From DASPOJ01 sp049790315 (GTDB lineage Bacteria > Acidobacteriota > Terriglobia > Acidiferrales > UBA7541), in NCBI GenBank assembly GCA_049790315.1, contig JBAQYV010000192.1, positions 1 through 22,938 of the forward strand: 22,938 bases of DNA, given 5' to 3'. Positions 7,166 through 16,119 of the stretch are shown here, one piece after another. The translations under genes were made by a program, and so were the position numbers. The notes beneath the pieces were generated by a model that was not told where the DNA came from, did not search any database, and saw nothing but the letters and a program-made list of their open reading frames with translations. The first letter of the stretch is position 1, and every line of letters starts with the position of its first letter.

Positions 7166-7966
7166 TCAAGCGTTCCATCCCGCGCGCGCTTGTCGGCGCT
7201 CTTCTTCGGAACGCGCGAACCACGATTCGGCAACATCGCGCGTGCGGTCAAGCGCCGCCTGCAACTCAGCGTGCTTCGCTTCCACGTCGCTGCGATCCGC
7301 GTGCCGCGACACTTCGATCGGCGGATGTATCACGACGACCGCGCGCGAATATAGCTTGGGGATCTGGAACAGGTCCCATGTCTTACGCAGTGTCCGCGCC
7401 CGCTCCACCCCGATGTGGAACGGCACGATCGGGCACCCGCTGCGCCGAGCCAGCATCGCCGGCCCTGGCTTCGCGACGTAGCGCGGTCCCCGGGGCCCGT
7501 CGATCGTGAACGCCACGTCGTGATTTTGTTCCAGGCTGCGGGCCATTTCCGCCAGCCCGCGCAGGCCGCCGCGCGAGGAACTTCCTTGCGCCGTGTCGAA
7601 GCCGAATCGTTCGATCACGCGGCGAGTCCACTGGCCATCGAAATTCGCGCTGTTCAGCACGACGATGCCGCGCCCGCGCCACCACCAAGTGGCGCTGAAA
7701 ATCGCGCGATGCCAGAACGCCAGAATCGCGCGGCGCCCGGTTGCATGCACGCGCTCGATGTTTGGCTTGCCGAGCACCTCGAAGCGCAGCGTCGGCCCGA
7801 TCGAGCGGATCAGCGCATAGCCTGCGAGGCCGAGCACCGGCACTTGCAGCCGTCGCCCCGGCGAAAGCGGCGACAATCGGGTGTCGTAGTGCCGCGCGGG
7901 TAGCGCGTCTTCGGCCTGGCCGTTCTCTTCGCGGAGCGCGTGCGCAGATTTAGCGGGTTCTGTCAT
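7166..7966 (-). CDS. DUF374 / lysophospholipid acyltransferase-like membrane-associated protein
   Basis: Encodes 266 aa from ATG at 7966. The DUF374 pattern is clear: AFWHRAIF with His86, then NSANFDGQW (Asp110-Gly111), GSSSRGG at 128-134, TIDGPRGPR at 154-162 and KPGPAMLARRSGCPIVPF at 166-183. DUF374 proteins belong to the acyltransferase superfamily related to KDO-lipid A acylation (LpxL-like) and phospholipid acyltransferases; the His and Asp-Gly positions correspond to the HxxxxD-type active site. A hydrophobic stretch (about 43-58) may dock it to the inner membrane. The substrate is unknown; envelope lipid acylation is the likely role. The N-terminal ~35 residues are polar and atypical. 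It stands alone, convergent with htrA and divergent from the FecR-like gene with a 48-nt gap. Confidence 0.83.
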   Translation of the reverse strand: MTEPAKSAHALREENGQAEDALPARHYDTRLSPLSPGRRLQVPVLGLAGYALIRSIGPTLRFEVLGKPNIERVHATGRRAILAFWHRAIFSATWWWRGRGIVVLNSANFDGQWTRRVIERFGFDTAQGSSSRGGLRGLAEMARSLEQNHDVAFTIDGPRGPRYVAKPGPAMLARRSGCPIVPFHIGVERARTLRKTWDLFQIPKLYSRAVVVIHPPIEVSRHADRSDVEAKHAELQAALDRTRDVAESWFARSEEERRQARAGWNA

Positions 7967-7975
7967 CGGCTATCG

Positions 7976-7996
7976 CTATAGTGGTTATAGTATAGG
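7976..7996. promoter_or_regulatory. TATAG-rich divergent promoter region
   Basis: The 48-nt gap between divergent genes contains ctatagtggttatagtatag: three overlapping TATAG(T/G) motifs near 7977, 7986 and 7991. TATAGT (7986-7991) is a fair -10 for the plus-strand gene, and its complement TATACT could serve the minus strand. No good -35 is visible on either strand. Confidence 0.35.
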
Positions 7997-8014
7997 TGAA
8001 TCTTCGGTGGCTTC

Positions 8015-9115
8015 GTGACGACCTCAGCCAAAGTTCCTGTGTCTCGGCGCACGGCAGCGTCAGCCCACAGCCGCGGCATATTTCTGTGCGTGCTGATGGC
8101 GTGCTGCGCGTTGGCGCTCGCGGCGCAATCTCCTCCGGTACCGAATACGATCGGCACCATCGAAGGCGACGACCTTCTAGTGCAGGCCGCGCCGAACGAA
8201 GCGATGGTCGTGAAGCAAGGCGTCACGCCACTCGATAGCGGTGCCGCGATCACCGTGCGCACGGGGCAAGCGCTGATCGAGCTTGGCGGCGGCGGCGAAA
8301 TCGGAGTGTGCGGGCCGGCGCACTTCTCGGTAGTGCAATCGGGAGCCACGCTCACGCTCGCACTTGACTACGGCCGTGTGCACCCCCAGTTGCCGCCGTC
8401 GACGAGCGTGGTGATTTACACACCGCTGATTACCGCAACCCCCATCGCGATTGGCGAGCAACAGCGCGACCTCACCGTGGCCCTGGAATCGAGTGGCGCG
8501 ATGTGCGTCACGTCAACGCAGGGTGCCGTGCGTGTCGCGCAGCAGCTTTCGGACGAGAGTGTAATTGTTCCGGAAGGTGGCGCCATCAATCTGGCCGACG
8601 GCGCGCTTGCGCCCGCCGCCCCGGCCGGGTCGTGTCTCTGCTTTGTGCGATTGGCCCGCTATGCGCCGCCTGCGCCGCCGATTCAACAATCTCCCGCGAT
8701 TGAATCGAGTGAATCGAATCAGCCCCGTCCGCCGGCTAGAATGAGTGCGCCGCTGCCGCCCGTTGACGCGCCGCCACCCGCGGCTCCTGCAATCGCGCCG
8801 GTGGTTCCGGCCGACAACGATCAAGCCATCTACCAGGTTTATATGCCGCCACTGACGTTTAATCCTTCCGCGGCTTCGTCCTCCACCCAGCCCAGTCCGC
8901 AAACGATCTTGATCGTGCGTCATGCGCGCGTTGAACCGGGCGCGCTCTTTGTCGGCGTTGTTGAGGCGGCCGCGCCTCCGGCGCGAAATTCCTCCGCGCC
9001 GTCCGCAAGCGCCCCGCGTCAGCAAAAATCCTCAGGCGCGGCGCCCGCAGCCGCGCGTCCCGGTGTGTATCAACGCATGCGCAGTTATATTCGCAACTTG
9101 TTCGGCGGTTCGTAG
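8015..9115 (+). CDS. Secreted FecR-like domain protein with Pro-rich linker
   Basis: Encodes 366 aa from GTG at 8015, preceded by GGTGG 4 nt upstream; GTG at 8039 is an alternative that would give a shorter signal peptide. The hydrophobic core LCVLMACCALALAAQS (about 24-39) reads as a Sec signal, and the two Cys raise the possibility of a lipoprotein, though the lipobox is imperfect. Residues ~45-200 form a FecR-like beta domain (GDDLLVQAAPNEAMVVKQG, VRTGQALIELGGGGEIGVCG, DYGRVHPQLP, then TSTQGAVRVAQ). About 220-350 is Pro/Ala/Ser-rich and disordered, ending in a basic tail (YQRMRSYIRNLFGGS). No sigma or anti-sigma partner is adjacent. It is the second FecR-like protein in the window, but the two differ outside that domain. 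Function unknown. Confidence 0.75.
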   Translation: MTTSAKVPVSRRTAASAHSRGIFLCVLMACCALALAAQSPPVPNTIGTIEGDDLLVQAAPNEAMVVKQGVTPLDSGAAITVRTGQALIELGGGGEIGVCGPAHFSVVQSGATLTLALDYGRVHPQLPPSTSVVIYTPLITATPIAIGEQQRDLTVALESSGAMCVTSTQGAVRVAQQLSDESVIVPEGGAINLADGALAPAAPAGSCLCFVRLARYAPPAPPIQQSPAIESSESNQPRPPARMSAPLPPVDAPPPAAPAIAPVVPADNDQAIYQVYMPPLTFNPSAASSSTQPSPQTILIVRHARVEPGALFVGVVEAAAPPARNSSAPSASAPRQQKSSGAAPAAARPGVYQRMRSYIRNLFGGS

Positions 9116-9170
9116 CACCCCTGGGTTCAATCTCACCGCCAGTTGTTGCCGGGAATTTTATAGTGACGCA

Positions 9171-9199
9171 TTGACACACTCTTGGTGGAGTGGTAGTTT
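9171..9199 (+). promoter_or_regulatory. Possible sigma-70 promoter for the beta-propeller lipoprotein gene
   Basis: A perfect -35 TTGACA (9171-9176) is followed after 17 nt by TAGTTT (9194-9199, 3 of 6 to consensus). If used, the transcript starts near 9206, which would rule out the GTG at 9190 as the start of the next gene and point to a later codon such as TTG 9238. Confidence 0.35.
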
Positions 9200-11319
9200 G
9201 GCCTCGGCGCCCTCCGAAAAGTGTTTTCTTCCAATCTTTGCCCAATCTGTTTGCTCGCTATCTTCGCGAAACGAGTAGCATTTCCGGCATTCGCGGACGC
9301 TGCGCGTCCAGCGGCGCATCGCATGGCATTGCGGGTTGCGGTCCGGCTCGATCTCGCCGGCGATCTGTAAGAGCGCTCGCGTCGCTGCTGCTCGCCCTCC
9401 TGCTCCTGCCGTGGCTCGCATCGTGCGGAGGCGGAGGAGGTGAAAGTTCCGCCAGCTCCGACCCGCCAGATCCGCCACCAGACCCACCCGCGCCGACGAC
9501 GGTCGTGCTGACGCCGCCGCTCGCAAGCGTGACGACATCGCAAGCGATCACCTACACAGCCAGCGGCACAAACACTACCGACAGCAACGTTACTTGGAGC
9601 GTGGACGGTGTGGCGAATGGCAATGCCACCCTCGGTACGATTTCCGCCGGTGTCTATACGCCGACCGCCGCGGCCGCGGGCCAGCACACAATCCTTGCCA
9701 CCAGCATCGCGACGCCCACCGCTTCGGCTACGGCGACGCTATGGGTGACGGCGTATGCCGGCACGTTTACCTGGCGCAATGATTTGCAGCGAACCGGCCA
9801 GAACCCGCAGGAATTGGCGCTTTCTCCGGCGACGGTGAACGCCACGAACTTCGGCAAATTATTTTTGTGTCCCGTGGACGGCCAGATTTACGCGGAGCCG
9901 CTTTACGTTGCAAATCTTGCGATCTCCGGCGGCGTGCACAACGTGGTCTTCGTCGCCACGGAAAACGACAGTCTGTACGCGTTCGACGCCGACGCTTCCC
10001 CGTGCGTGACGTATTGGAGTGACTTGAACGGAGGCGCGACATCTTTACTGCCAACCGGAGAAGTTGTGGTGCCGGCGGCGGACGCGAACTCCACGAGTAT
10101 TCAGCCGTTCATCGGCATTACCGGCACACCCGTGGTCGATCCAACCACGAACACGATTTACGTGGTGACCAAAAGCAAGAACATCTCCGCGCTGAATCCC
10201 GTATACGTGCAGCGATTGCACGCCATCGACATCACGACGGGCATCGAGGAGCCGGGGAGTCCGGTGGTGATCACGCCGCTGGCCGCCGGCACCGGCGACG
10301 GCAGTAGCGGCGGCATGGTCGGCCTCGATGCGTTGACCGAAAATCAAGGCGCCGGACTTTTGCTTTTGGGCCACACCGTTTACGTCGCATTCGGATCGCT
10401 CAGCACTATCGCGCCGTATCACGGCTGGGTGGTGGGCTACGACAAGACGACGCTTGCACAAGTTTCGGCATTCAGCGATACGCCGAACGGCAGCGCGGGC
10501 GGAATCTGGCTCGGTGGCGCGGGATTATCCGTGGATCCGGATTCGGGATACATTTATGCGGCGTCCGGCGTCGGGACGTTCGATGCAAACAGCGGCGCGA
10601 AACCCAACAACGACTACGGCCAAAGTTTTCTGAAACTCGATCCGTCGCAATTGAGCGTCGTCGATTATTTCGCGCCGTGTGATGCAACCACGCTACTCAG
10701 TTTGGGGCGCGATCTTACCTCGATCGGAATTTTGCCGTTACCTGATGCGGCGGGCAGTGTGGCGCATCCGCGGTTGTTGCTCGGTGGAGACGAGGCGGGC
10801 AGTTTGTACGTCCTCGATCGCTCGAGCTTGGGACATTTCAATGGCGGCACGTGCCCGGATTCGGCGCCGGTCGAGGAAATTTCACTTGGAGCGTCACTTT
10901 CGGGCACGCCGGCGGTCTGGGCGGATTCCACCGGTACAATCCGCGTGTACGCCGGCGCGAATGGCGCGAAGCTCGGCGCGTATCCGATATCGAACGCGGT
11001 ACTCGCGCCGACGCCGGCATCGCAATCGCCGGACGTTTTTTCCGATCAAGCGCCATCGCCTGCGATTTCTTCAAATGCCGGGAATACCGGAATCGTTTGG
11101 GCGCTGGATTCCGCGGGCTACAGCAGCAATCCGCCTACTCCGGCCGTTCTGCATGCGTATGATGCGAAAAATCTCGCGTCGGAACTTTACAACAGCAGTC
11201 AAGCAGGCGCGCGCGATGTTCCGGGGGTGGCGCTGAACTTCACGGTGCCGTTGGTGGGCAATGGCAAGGTGTATGCGGGCACGGAAACGGAACTCGACGT
11301 TTACGGTTTCCTGCCGTAA
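9190..11319 (+). CDS. Ig-like / PQQ-type beta-propeller lipoprotein
   Basis: Up to 709 aa. The start is uncertain: GTG 9190 is the most upstream codon, TTG 9238 is possible, and no ATG lies in frame before the signal sequence. Numbered from 9190, residues 60-79 (basic residues, Leu-rich core, LASC) form a lipoprotein signal with acceptor Cys79, followed by a Gly/Ser/Pro-rich tether. About 95-190 is a bacterial Ig-like domain (VVLTPPLASVTTSQAITYTASG, then WSVDG, AGVYTPT, ATLWVTAY). About 195-705 has repeated propeller-like strands (VFVATENDSLYAFDAD, YIYAASGVG, LLLGGDEAGSLYVLDRSS, GIVWALDSAG, KVYAGTETELDVYGFLP), resembling PQQ-binding-like beta-propellers without visible dehydrogenase residues. 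Similar Ig-plus-propeller proteins are common on acidobacterial surfaces (recalled). Probably outer-membrane anchored; ligand unknown. Confidence 0.8.
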   Translation: MVVWPRRPPKSVFFQSLPNLFARYLRETSSISGIRGRCASSGASHGIAGCGPARSRRRSVRALASLLLALLLLPWLASCGGGGGESSASSDPPDPPPDPPAPTTVVLTPPLASVTTSQAITYTASGTNTTDSNVTWSVDGVANGNATLGTISAGVYTPTAAAAGQHTILATSIATPTASATATLWVTAYAGTFTWRNDLQRTGQNPQELALSPATVNATNFGKLFLCPVDGQIYAEPLYVANLAISGGVHNVVFVATENDSLYAFDADASPCVTYWSDLNGGATSLLPTGEVVVPAADANSTSIQPFIGITGTPVVDPTTNTIYVVTKSKNISALNPVYVQRLHAIDITTGIEEPGSPVVITPLAAGTGDGSSGGMVGLDALTENQGAGLLLLGHTVYVAFGSLSTIAPYHGWVVGYDKTTLAQVSAFSDTPNGSAGGIWLGGAGLSVDPDSGYIYAASGVGTFDANSGAKPNNDYGQSFLKLDPSQLSVVDYFAPCDATTLLSLGRDLTSIGILPLPDAAGSVAHPRLLLGGDEAGSLYVLDRSSLGHFNGGTCPDSAPVEEISLGASLSGTPAVWADSTGTIRVYAGANGAKLGAYPISNAVLAPTPASQSPDVFSDQAPSPAISSNAGNTGIVWALDSAGYSSNPPTPAVLHAYDAKNLASELYNSSQAGARDVPGVALNFTVPLVGNGKVYAGTETELDVYGFLP

Positions 11320-11355
11320 ATCTTCGCGATCACTTCAAGCGGTTACATCGAGCGA

Positions 11356-13023
11356 TCACATTCCTTCGTAGTTTGGTCCGCCTCCGCCTTCGGGCGGAAC
11401 CCACGTGATGATCTGGTAGGGATCGGCGATGTCGCAGGTTTTGCAGTGCACGCAATTGGACGCGTTGATTTTCAGGCGCAGCCCCTTTGCGCCGCGAACC
11501 ATTTCGTAAACGGCGGCGGGGCAGAAATATTGGCAGGGATTTCCGTATTCAACGACGCAGCGATCAGCGCAGATGTTTGTGTCCGCGACGTGCAAATGGC
11601 AGGGCTGATCTTCTTCGTGGCGCGTGCCGGAGTGGTAGACATCGGTGAGACGGTCGAACGTGAGCTTGCCATCGCCGGCGAAGCGCGGCGGCGCGGGCGA
11701 GTTGGGCGCGATCTTGCGATATTCCTCGAAACCGGGCCGCATGTGCATCGGGTCCACCAGACCTCGGCCACCGCTCACCATTTGCATTGCGGTGTGGAAT
11801 AGGCCGGCGTAGAGACCGTGCTTAAAACCCTGATGGAAATTACGGACGCGCCAAAGTTCCGGCTTGATCCAGCTTGCGTCCACTTTTTTTGAGAATGTGG
11901 AAAGCGTGCGCGCCGAAGCGTCGCTGGAACGCAACGATTCGAGAATTGTTTCTGCGGCGAGCATGCCGCTTTTGATCGCGAGATGAATGCCTTTCAATCG
12001 CTGGCCGTTCAGGAAGCTGGCGGTATCGCCGATCAGCAGCACGCCATCGGCGTAAGGGCGCGGCATCGAATACCAGCCGCCTTCGGGAATTGTTTTCGCT
12101 CCGAAGCGCACGAGCGTGCCGCCTTCCAGGATGCGGCGGATATGCGGATGCGTTTTGTAACGTTGAAACGCTTCGTGCGGATCGAATCGCGGATCGTGAT
12201 ATTCGAGACTCGCAACCAAGCCCACGGAAACGCGGTTATCGCGCATCCCGTAAAGCCAGCCGCCGCCATGTTGCGATGAATCGAGCGGCCAGCCCAGCGT
12301 GTGCGCGACACTGCCGGCTGCGATGCGTCCGGGCGGAACCTCCCACAATTCCTTGATGCCGATCGCGTACGCCTGCGGATTCAGGCCCTCCAGATGAAGC
12401 CGCGCGACTAAATCTTTAGTGAGCGAGCCGCGCGGTCCTTCGGCGAGCACCGTGACTTTCGCGCGCAGTTCGTAGCCGGGCGTAAAATTTTCCTTTCGAT
12501 TGCCGTTTTTGTCGAGACCTTTGTCTTCGGTGCGCACGCCAGTCACGGTATCGCCGTCGAAAATTAATTCCGCACCGGCGAATTGCGTGAACAGGTTCAC
12601 GCCCGCCTGCTCGACAAGACCGGCCATCCATTTCACGAGGCGATTCAGAGAGACAACGTAATTGCCGCGATTGCGCAGCGGCGCGGGAGTGATTGGAAAT
12701 TTCCAAGCGGATGATTGCGTCAGGAAATAGGCCGCGTCGTCCTTCACCGCGGAATCAAGCGGCGCGTGCTTTTCAAAATCGGGTACGAGTTCCGCGAGGC
12801 CGCGCGGATCGAGGACGGCGCCGGAGAGTTGGTGTGCGCCCGGTTCGCGCGCTTTTTCTACGACGTAAATATTCTCCGCGGAAAGTTCCGGCTTGGCGCC
12901 CGATTCGTTGTGCTTGCGGATCAGATTCGCGAGATGGAGCGCGCACGCCAGACCTGCTGGTCCCGCACCAACGATCAGTACATCCGCATCAAGGCGCTCG
13001 CGTTCGGTGAAATCGGCAGGCAC
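11356..13023 (-). CDS. etfQO: Electron transfer flavoprotein-ubiquinone oxidoreductase (ETF-QO)
   Basis: Encodes 555 aa from GTG at 13023, the only start that leaves the flavin motif intact. ETF-QO takes electrons from reduced ETF and passes them through FAD and a 4Fe-4S cluster to membrane quinone. The dinucleotide fold GAGPAGLACALHL begins at residue 19; GAVLDPRGLAELVPDF and LNGQRLKGIHLAIKSGMLAAE are family blocks. The C-terminal ferredoxin-like region has Cys497 and Cys501 (PCQYFCPA) and the trio Cys524-xx-Cys527-xx-Cys530, then DPYQIITWVPPEGGGGPNYEGM-type ending. Length matches the family (~550). It is the last gene of the long minus-strand block, 46 nt after etfA. Together with EtfAB this makes a complete route from acyl-CoA dehydrogenases to the respiratory chain. 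Confidence 0.95.
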   Translation of the reverse strand: MPADFTERERLDADVLIVGAGPAGLACALHLANLIRKHNESGAKPELSAENIYVVEKAREPGAHQLSGAVLDPRGLAELVPDFEKHAPLDSAVKDDAAYFLTQSSAWKFPITPAPLRNRGNYVVSLNRLVKWMAGLVEQAGVNLFTQFAGAELIFDGDTVTGVRTEDKGLDKNGNRKENFTPGYELRAKVTVLAEGPRGSLTKDLVARLHLEGLNPQAYAIGIKELWEVPPGRIAAGSVAHTLGWPLDSSQHGGGWLYGMRDNRVSVGLVASLEYHDPRFDPHEAFQRYKTHPHIRRILEGGTLVRFGAKTIPEGGWYSMPRPYADGVLLIGDTASFLNGQRLKGIHLAIKSGMLAAETILESLRSSDASARTLSTFSKKVDASWIKPELWRVRNFHQGFKHGLYAGLFHTAMQMVSGGRGLVDPMHMRPGFEEYRKIAPNSPAPPRFAGDGKLTFDRLTDVYHSGTRHEEDQPCHLHVADTNICADRCVVEYGNPCQYFCPAAVYEMVRGAKGLRLKINASNCVHCKTCDIADPYQIITWVPPEGGGGPNYEGM

Positions 13024-13069
13024 GCGGCGATTCTAGCAGGAAAGGAAATCGCGCGCGGCGGCAGGTCAA

Positions 13070-14053
13070 CTACGCTTTCGCTTTTTCCAGTTCGTGCGTG
13101 AGGGCCGGGATCAGCTCGAAGATATCGCCGACGACGCCGTAATCGGCGACCTCGAAGATGGGAGCGTGCGCATCTTTATTGATTGCCACGATGGTGCGCG
13201 AGCCTTTCATTCCTACCACGTGCTGGATCGCGCCGCTGATGCCGAGCGCGAGATATAGTTTCGGCGCGACGGTTTGGCCGGAGCTTCCGACCTGGCGATC
13301 CATCGGCAGCCAACCTTCATCGCAAATCGGGCGCGAGGCGCACAGTTCGCCGCCGAGGAGCTTCGCCAATCGCGCGACGAGCGCAATATTTTCAGGAGCT
13401 TTGATTCCGCGGCCCACGGCGACGAGTATGGGTGCTTGCGACAGATCCACGGCCTGCTTGGTTTCCTGGAAGGGCGATTCCGGCTTGGTGCGAATTTGCG
13501 CGGCGTCGAGATGTACCGCGACTCTTGTCACCGGCGGGTGCGCTGCGCCTTGTGCGACCTTGTCGCTGCGAAACGCGCCGGCTTGCAACGAAGCGAACCA
13601 CGGACCCGCCCCTTCGAAGCTCACGTCCGCCGCGGTGCGGCCTTGAAACATCTGGCGCACGAAAATGATGCGGCCGTTGTCGACGCGATGGCCGACGCAA
13701 TCGCCGATCATGCCTTTGCCTAGAGAGGCGGCGAGTTGCGGCGCGAAATCGCGCACTTGATAGGTGTGCGGGAATAAAACCAGATCTGGTTTGGCTTCCG
13801 CGATGGCTTGCATAAGCGCGATCGTGAATCCGTCGGGCGTGTAGGCCTCAAGCAGATCGTGCTCGACGAGGAAAACGTCCTCGACTTTCGCGCCTGCCAA
13901 TTCATCGGCCAGCGCCGCGACGCCCTTGCCGATCACGAGCGCCGCAACGCGCCCGCCGGTTTCCGCGGCGATCTGCTGTCCCGCGGCGAGAGCCTCGAAG
14001 CTCGTCCTGTTCCACGCGCCGGAGTGTTGTTCGGTTACCACCAGGATATTCAT
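13070..14053 (-). CDS. etfA: Electron transfer flavoprotein, alpha subunit
   Basis: Encodes 327 aa from ATG at 14053. EtfA carries most of the FAD site of the soluble EtfAB heterodimer, which collects electrons from acyl-CoA and other dehydrogenases. The C-terminal FAD-binding half is unmistakable: RPICDEGWLPMDRQVG, GQTVAPKLYLALGISGAIQHVVGM (about 262-285), then TIVAINKDAHAPIFEVADYGVVGD. The N-terminal half has the ETF domain pattern (TEQHSGAWNRTSFEALAAGQQIA, then LFPHTYQVRDFAPQLAASLGKGMIGDC). Domain order and length are normal for an EtfA of the respiratory type. It starts 9 nt after etfB stops and precedes the ETF-QO gene by 46 nt. No FixAB-type bifurcation partner genes (fixX, caiD) lie beside it. 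Confidence 0.95.
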   Translation of the reverse strand: MNILVVTEQHSGAWNRTSFEALAAGQQIAAETGGRVAALVIGKGVAALADELAGAKVEDVFLVEHDLLEAYTPDGFTIALMQAIAEAKPDLVLFPHTYQVRDFAPQLAASLGKGMIGDCVGHRVDNGRIIFVRQMFQGRTAADVSFEGAGPWFASLQAGAFRSDKVAQGAAHPPVTRVAVHLDAAQIRTKPESPFQETKQAVDLSQAPILVAVGRGIKAPENIALVARLAKLLGGELCASRPICDEGWLPMDRQVGSSGQTVAPKLYLALGISGAIQHVVGMKGSRTIVAINKDAHAPIFEVADYGVVGDIFELIPALTHELEKAKA

Positions 14054-14062
14054 GCGCGATGC

Positions 14063-14833
14063 CTACAGAACTCGAGCTTCGTGGCGAAGCTTCTCGACAA
14101 GTTTCGCCGCGGCTTCGGCGGGAGTGCCGGTGATGAATTCGGTTTTCTTTGTTTTTTGCGGCACATAAATTCGCTCGACGCGCTGCGTCGCCGTTGTAGA
14201 AATACCCAGCGATTCGCGCGCGATCGTGGCGATCTCTTTTTTCTTGGCCGACATGATGCCTTTCAGCGTGGCATACCGAACCTTGTTGATTCCGGATTGA
14301 ATGGTCAGCACGGCGGGCCAGGGCAGATCGATCCATTGGAACCAGCCGGATTCGAGTTCGCGCTTCACGCGCAAACGATTTTCGTGAACTTCGATTTGCA
14401 TGATGAGCGTGGCGTGTGGCAGATCGAGAATCTGTGCCAGCAGCACGCCGGTTTGCCCCGAGCCTTGATCGTCGCTTTGCAGGCCGGTAAGGATCAGATC
14501 CGGCTTTTCGCGCTCGATCGCCGCGGCCAGCGAACGCGCGGCGAGCAGCGGATCGAGCGCAAAGAATTTGTCGTCGGCAACGTGAATGCCGCGATCGGCG
14601 CCCTTGGCCAGCGCTTCCTTGGTGGCTTGTTTGGCGCGCTCGGGGCCCATCGAAAGCGCGATCACTTCGCCGCCGTGTTTTTCCTTCAGGCGCAACGCTT
14701 CTTCGAGAGCGAAACCGTCGGGCTCATTCATCTCAAAGCCGATATCGGTTTCGCGAATCCACGTTCCATCTTGGCGGATCGCGAGCGGCGCTTCTTTGGC
14801 GGGAACCTGCTTAACGCAAACGAGGAATTTCAC
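14063..14833 (-). CDS. etfB: Electron transfer flavoprotein, beta subunit
   Basis: Encodes 256 aa from GTG at 14833, which overlaps the fabF stop by 4 nt (GTGA). EtfB binds structural AMP and supplies the loop that docks on dehydrogenases. It begins MKFLVCVKQVPAKEAPL, as the family does; ALEEALRLKEKHGGEVIALSMGP and LILTGLQSDDQGSGQTG (about 120-136, nucleotide-binding) follow, and the recognition loop reads YATLKGIMSAKKKEI (about 190-204), close to the canonical ..LpGIMkAKKK. Length is typical. The overlap with fabF indicates translational coupling, so ETF level is tied to the fatty acid synthesis genes upstream. Confidence 0.95.
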   Translation of the reverse strand: MKFLVCVKQVPAKEAPLAIRQDGTWIRETDIGFEMNEPDGFALEEALRLKEKHGGEVIALSMGPERAKQATKEALAKGADRGIHVADDKFFALDPLLAARSLAAAIEREKPDLILTGLQSDDQGSGQTGVLLAQILDLPHATLIMQIEVHENRLRVKRELESGWFQWIDLPWPAVLTIQSGINKVRYATLKGIMSAKKKEIATIARESLGISTTATQRVERIYVPQKTKKTEFITGTPAEAAAKLVEKLRHEARVL

Positions 14834-16083
14834 TTGCCGGCCCAGCGGCGGAATATCAGCGCGGCATTGGTGCCGCCGAAACCGAACGAATTTGAGAGCG
14901 CGTATTCCACTTCCGCTTTGCGCGCGTGATTGGGAATGTAATCGAGATCGCAGACAGGATCGGGATTTTCGTAATTGATCGTGGGCGGCAGAATTTGATC
15001 GCGCAGCGCGAGCACGCTGATGCCGGCCTCAAGTCCACCGGCGCCGCCGAGGAGATGCCCGGTCATCGATTTCGTCGAGCTGACGGCAATTTTATTCGCG
15101 ACGTCGCCGAAGGCGCGCTTCATGGCCTTGGTCTCGATGGCGTCGCCGAGAGGTGTGGACGTGCCGTGCGCGTTAATGTAGCCAACTTGCGATGGCGCGA
15201 TGCCGGCGTCGCGCATGGCCGCGCGCATCACGCGGAACGCGCCATCGCCATCTTCGGAAGGTTGCGTGATGTGAAATGCGTCGCCGCTCATACCGTAGCC
15301 CACAATTTCCGCCAAAATATTTGCGCCACGCCGCTGCGCGAGATCGAGTGCTTCGAGGATCAGGACGCCTGAGCCCTCGCCGACGACGAACCCGTCGCGT
15401 TGCGCGTCAAAAGGCCGGCTGGCGCGCCCAGGCTCGTCATTCCGCGTGGACATCGCTTTCATCGAGGCGAATCCGCCGATGCTCATGGGAGTGACGGCGG
15501 CTTCGCTGCCGCCGCAAATCATGGCTTCGGCATCACCGTGCTGGATGATGCGGAACGAATCGCCAACGGAGTGAGCCGAAGCCGAGCACGCCGTAGCCGT
15601 GCACGAATTAGGGCCGCGCGCGCCGTAGCGAATGGAGATGTGTCCCGAAGCGAGGTTGCCGATGGAAGCCGGTATGAAAAAGGGAGAGATGCGGCCGGGC
15701 CCGCCCTGCATCAATTTCGTGTGCTCGCGCTCGATCACGTCGAATCCGCCGATGCCCGTGCCGATGTACACGCCCACATTGTCGCGAAGTTCCGGCGTCA
15801 GCTCGAGGCCCGACATTTGCATGGCGAAATCGGTGGCGGCCAGAGCCAACTGAATGAACCGGCCGGTTTTCTTGATCTCTTTTTTCTCAAGCCAATTCAA
15901 CGGATCGAAATTGCGGACTTCGCCCGCGATCTGGCAATCGAAGCCAGTGGGATCAAAATGCGTGATGGGCCCGATTCCGGGCGTGCCGGCCAGCAAGTGC
16001 GGCCACACGTCCGCGGTGCCGATGCCGAGGTCGCAGACCAGGCCGACACCCGTTACGACAACCCGTCGGTTCAACGGAGCCAT
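14830..16083 (-). CDS. fabF: 3-oxoacyl-[acyl-carrier-protein] synthase II (FabF)
   Basis: Encodes 417 aa from ATG at 16083 with AGGAG about 7 nt upstream. FabF condenses malonyl-ACP with acyl-ACP in type II fatty acid elongation. The Cys-His-His triad is present: Cys166 in TACSASAH, His306 in NAHGTSTPLGD and His343 in KSMTGHLLGGAGG, along with the C-terminal SNSFGFGGTNA glycine loop. Length and N-terminus (RRVVVTGVGLVC) are standard. acpP lies 36 nt upstream, the usual acpP-fabF pairing. The TGA stop is embedded in the GTG start of etfB. Two Cys-rich or unusual insertions were looked for and not found; it appears a fully functional enzyme. Confidence 0.97.
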   Translation of the reverse strand: MAPLNRRVVVTGVGLVCDLGIGTADVWPHLLAGTPGIGPITHFDPTGFDCQIAGEVRNFDPLNWLEKKEIKKTGRFIQLALAATDFAMQMSGLELTPELRDNVGVYIGTGIGGFDVIEREHTKLMQGGPGRISPFFIPASIGNLASGHISIRYGARGPNSCTATACSASAHSVGDSFRIIQHGDAEAMICGGSEAAVTPMSIGGFASMKAMSTRNDEPGRASRPFDAQRDGFVVGEGSGVLILEALDLAQRRGANILAEIVGYGMSGDAFHITQPSEDGDGAFRVMRAAMRDAGIAPSQVGYINAHGTSTPLGDAIETKAMKRAFGDVANKIAVSSTKSMTGHLLGGAGGLEAGISVLALRDQILPPTINYENPDPVCDLDYIPNHARKAEVEYALSNSFGFGGTNAALIFRRWAGK

Positions 16084-16119
16084 TCTCGTGCTCCTGTGTG
16101 GAATGCGGGGAGCGGCCGG

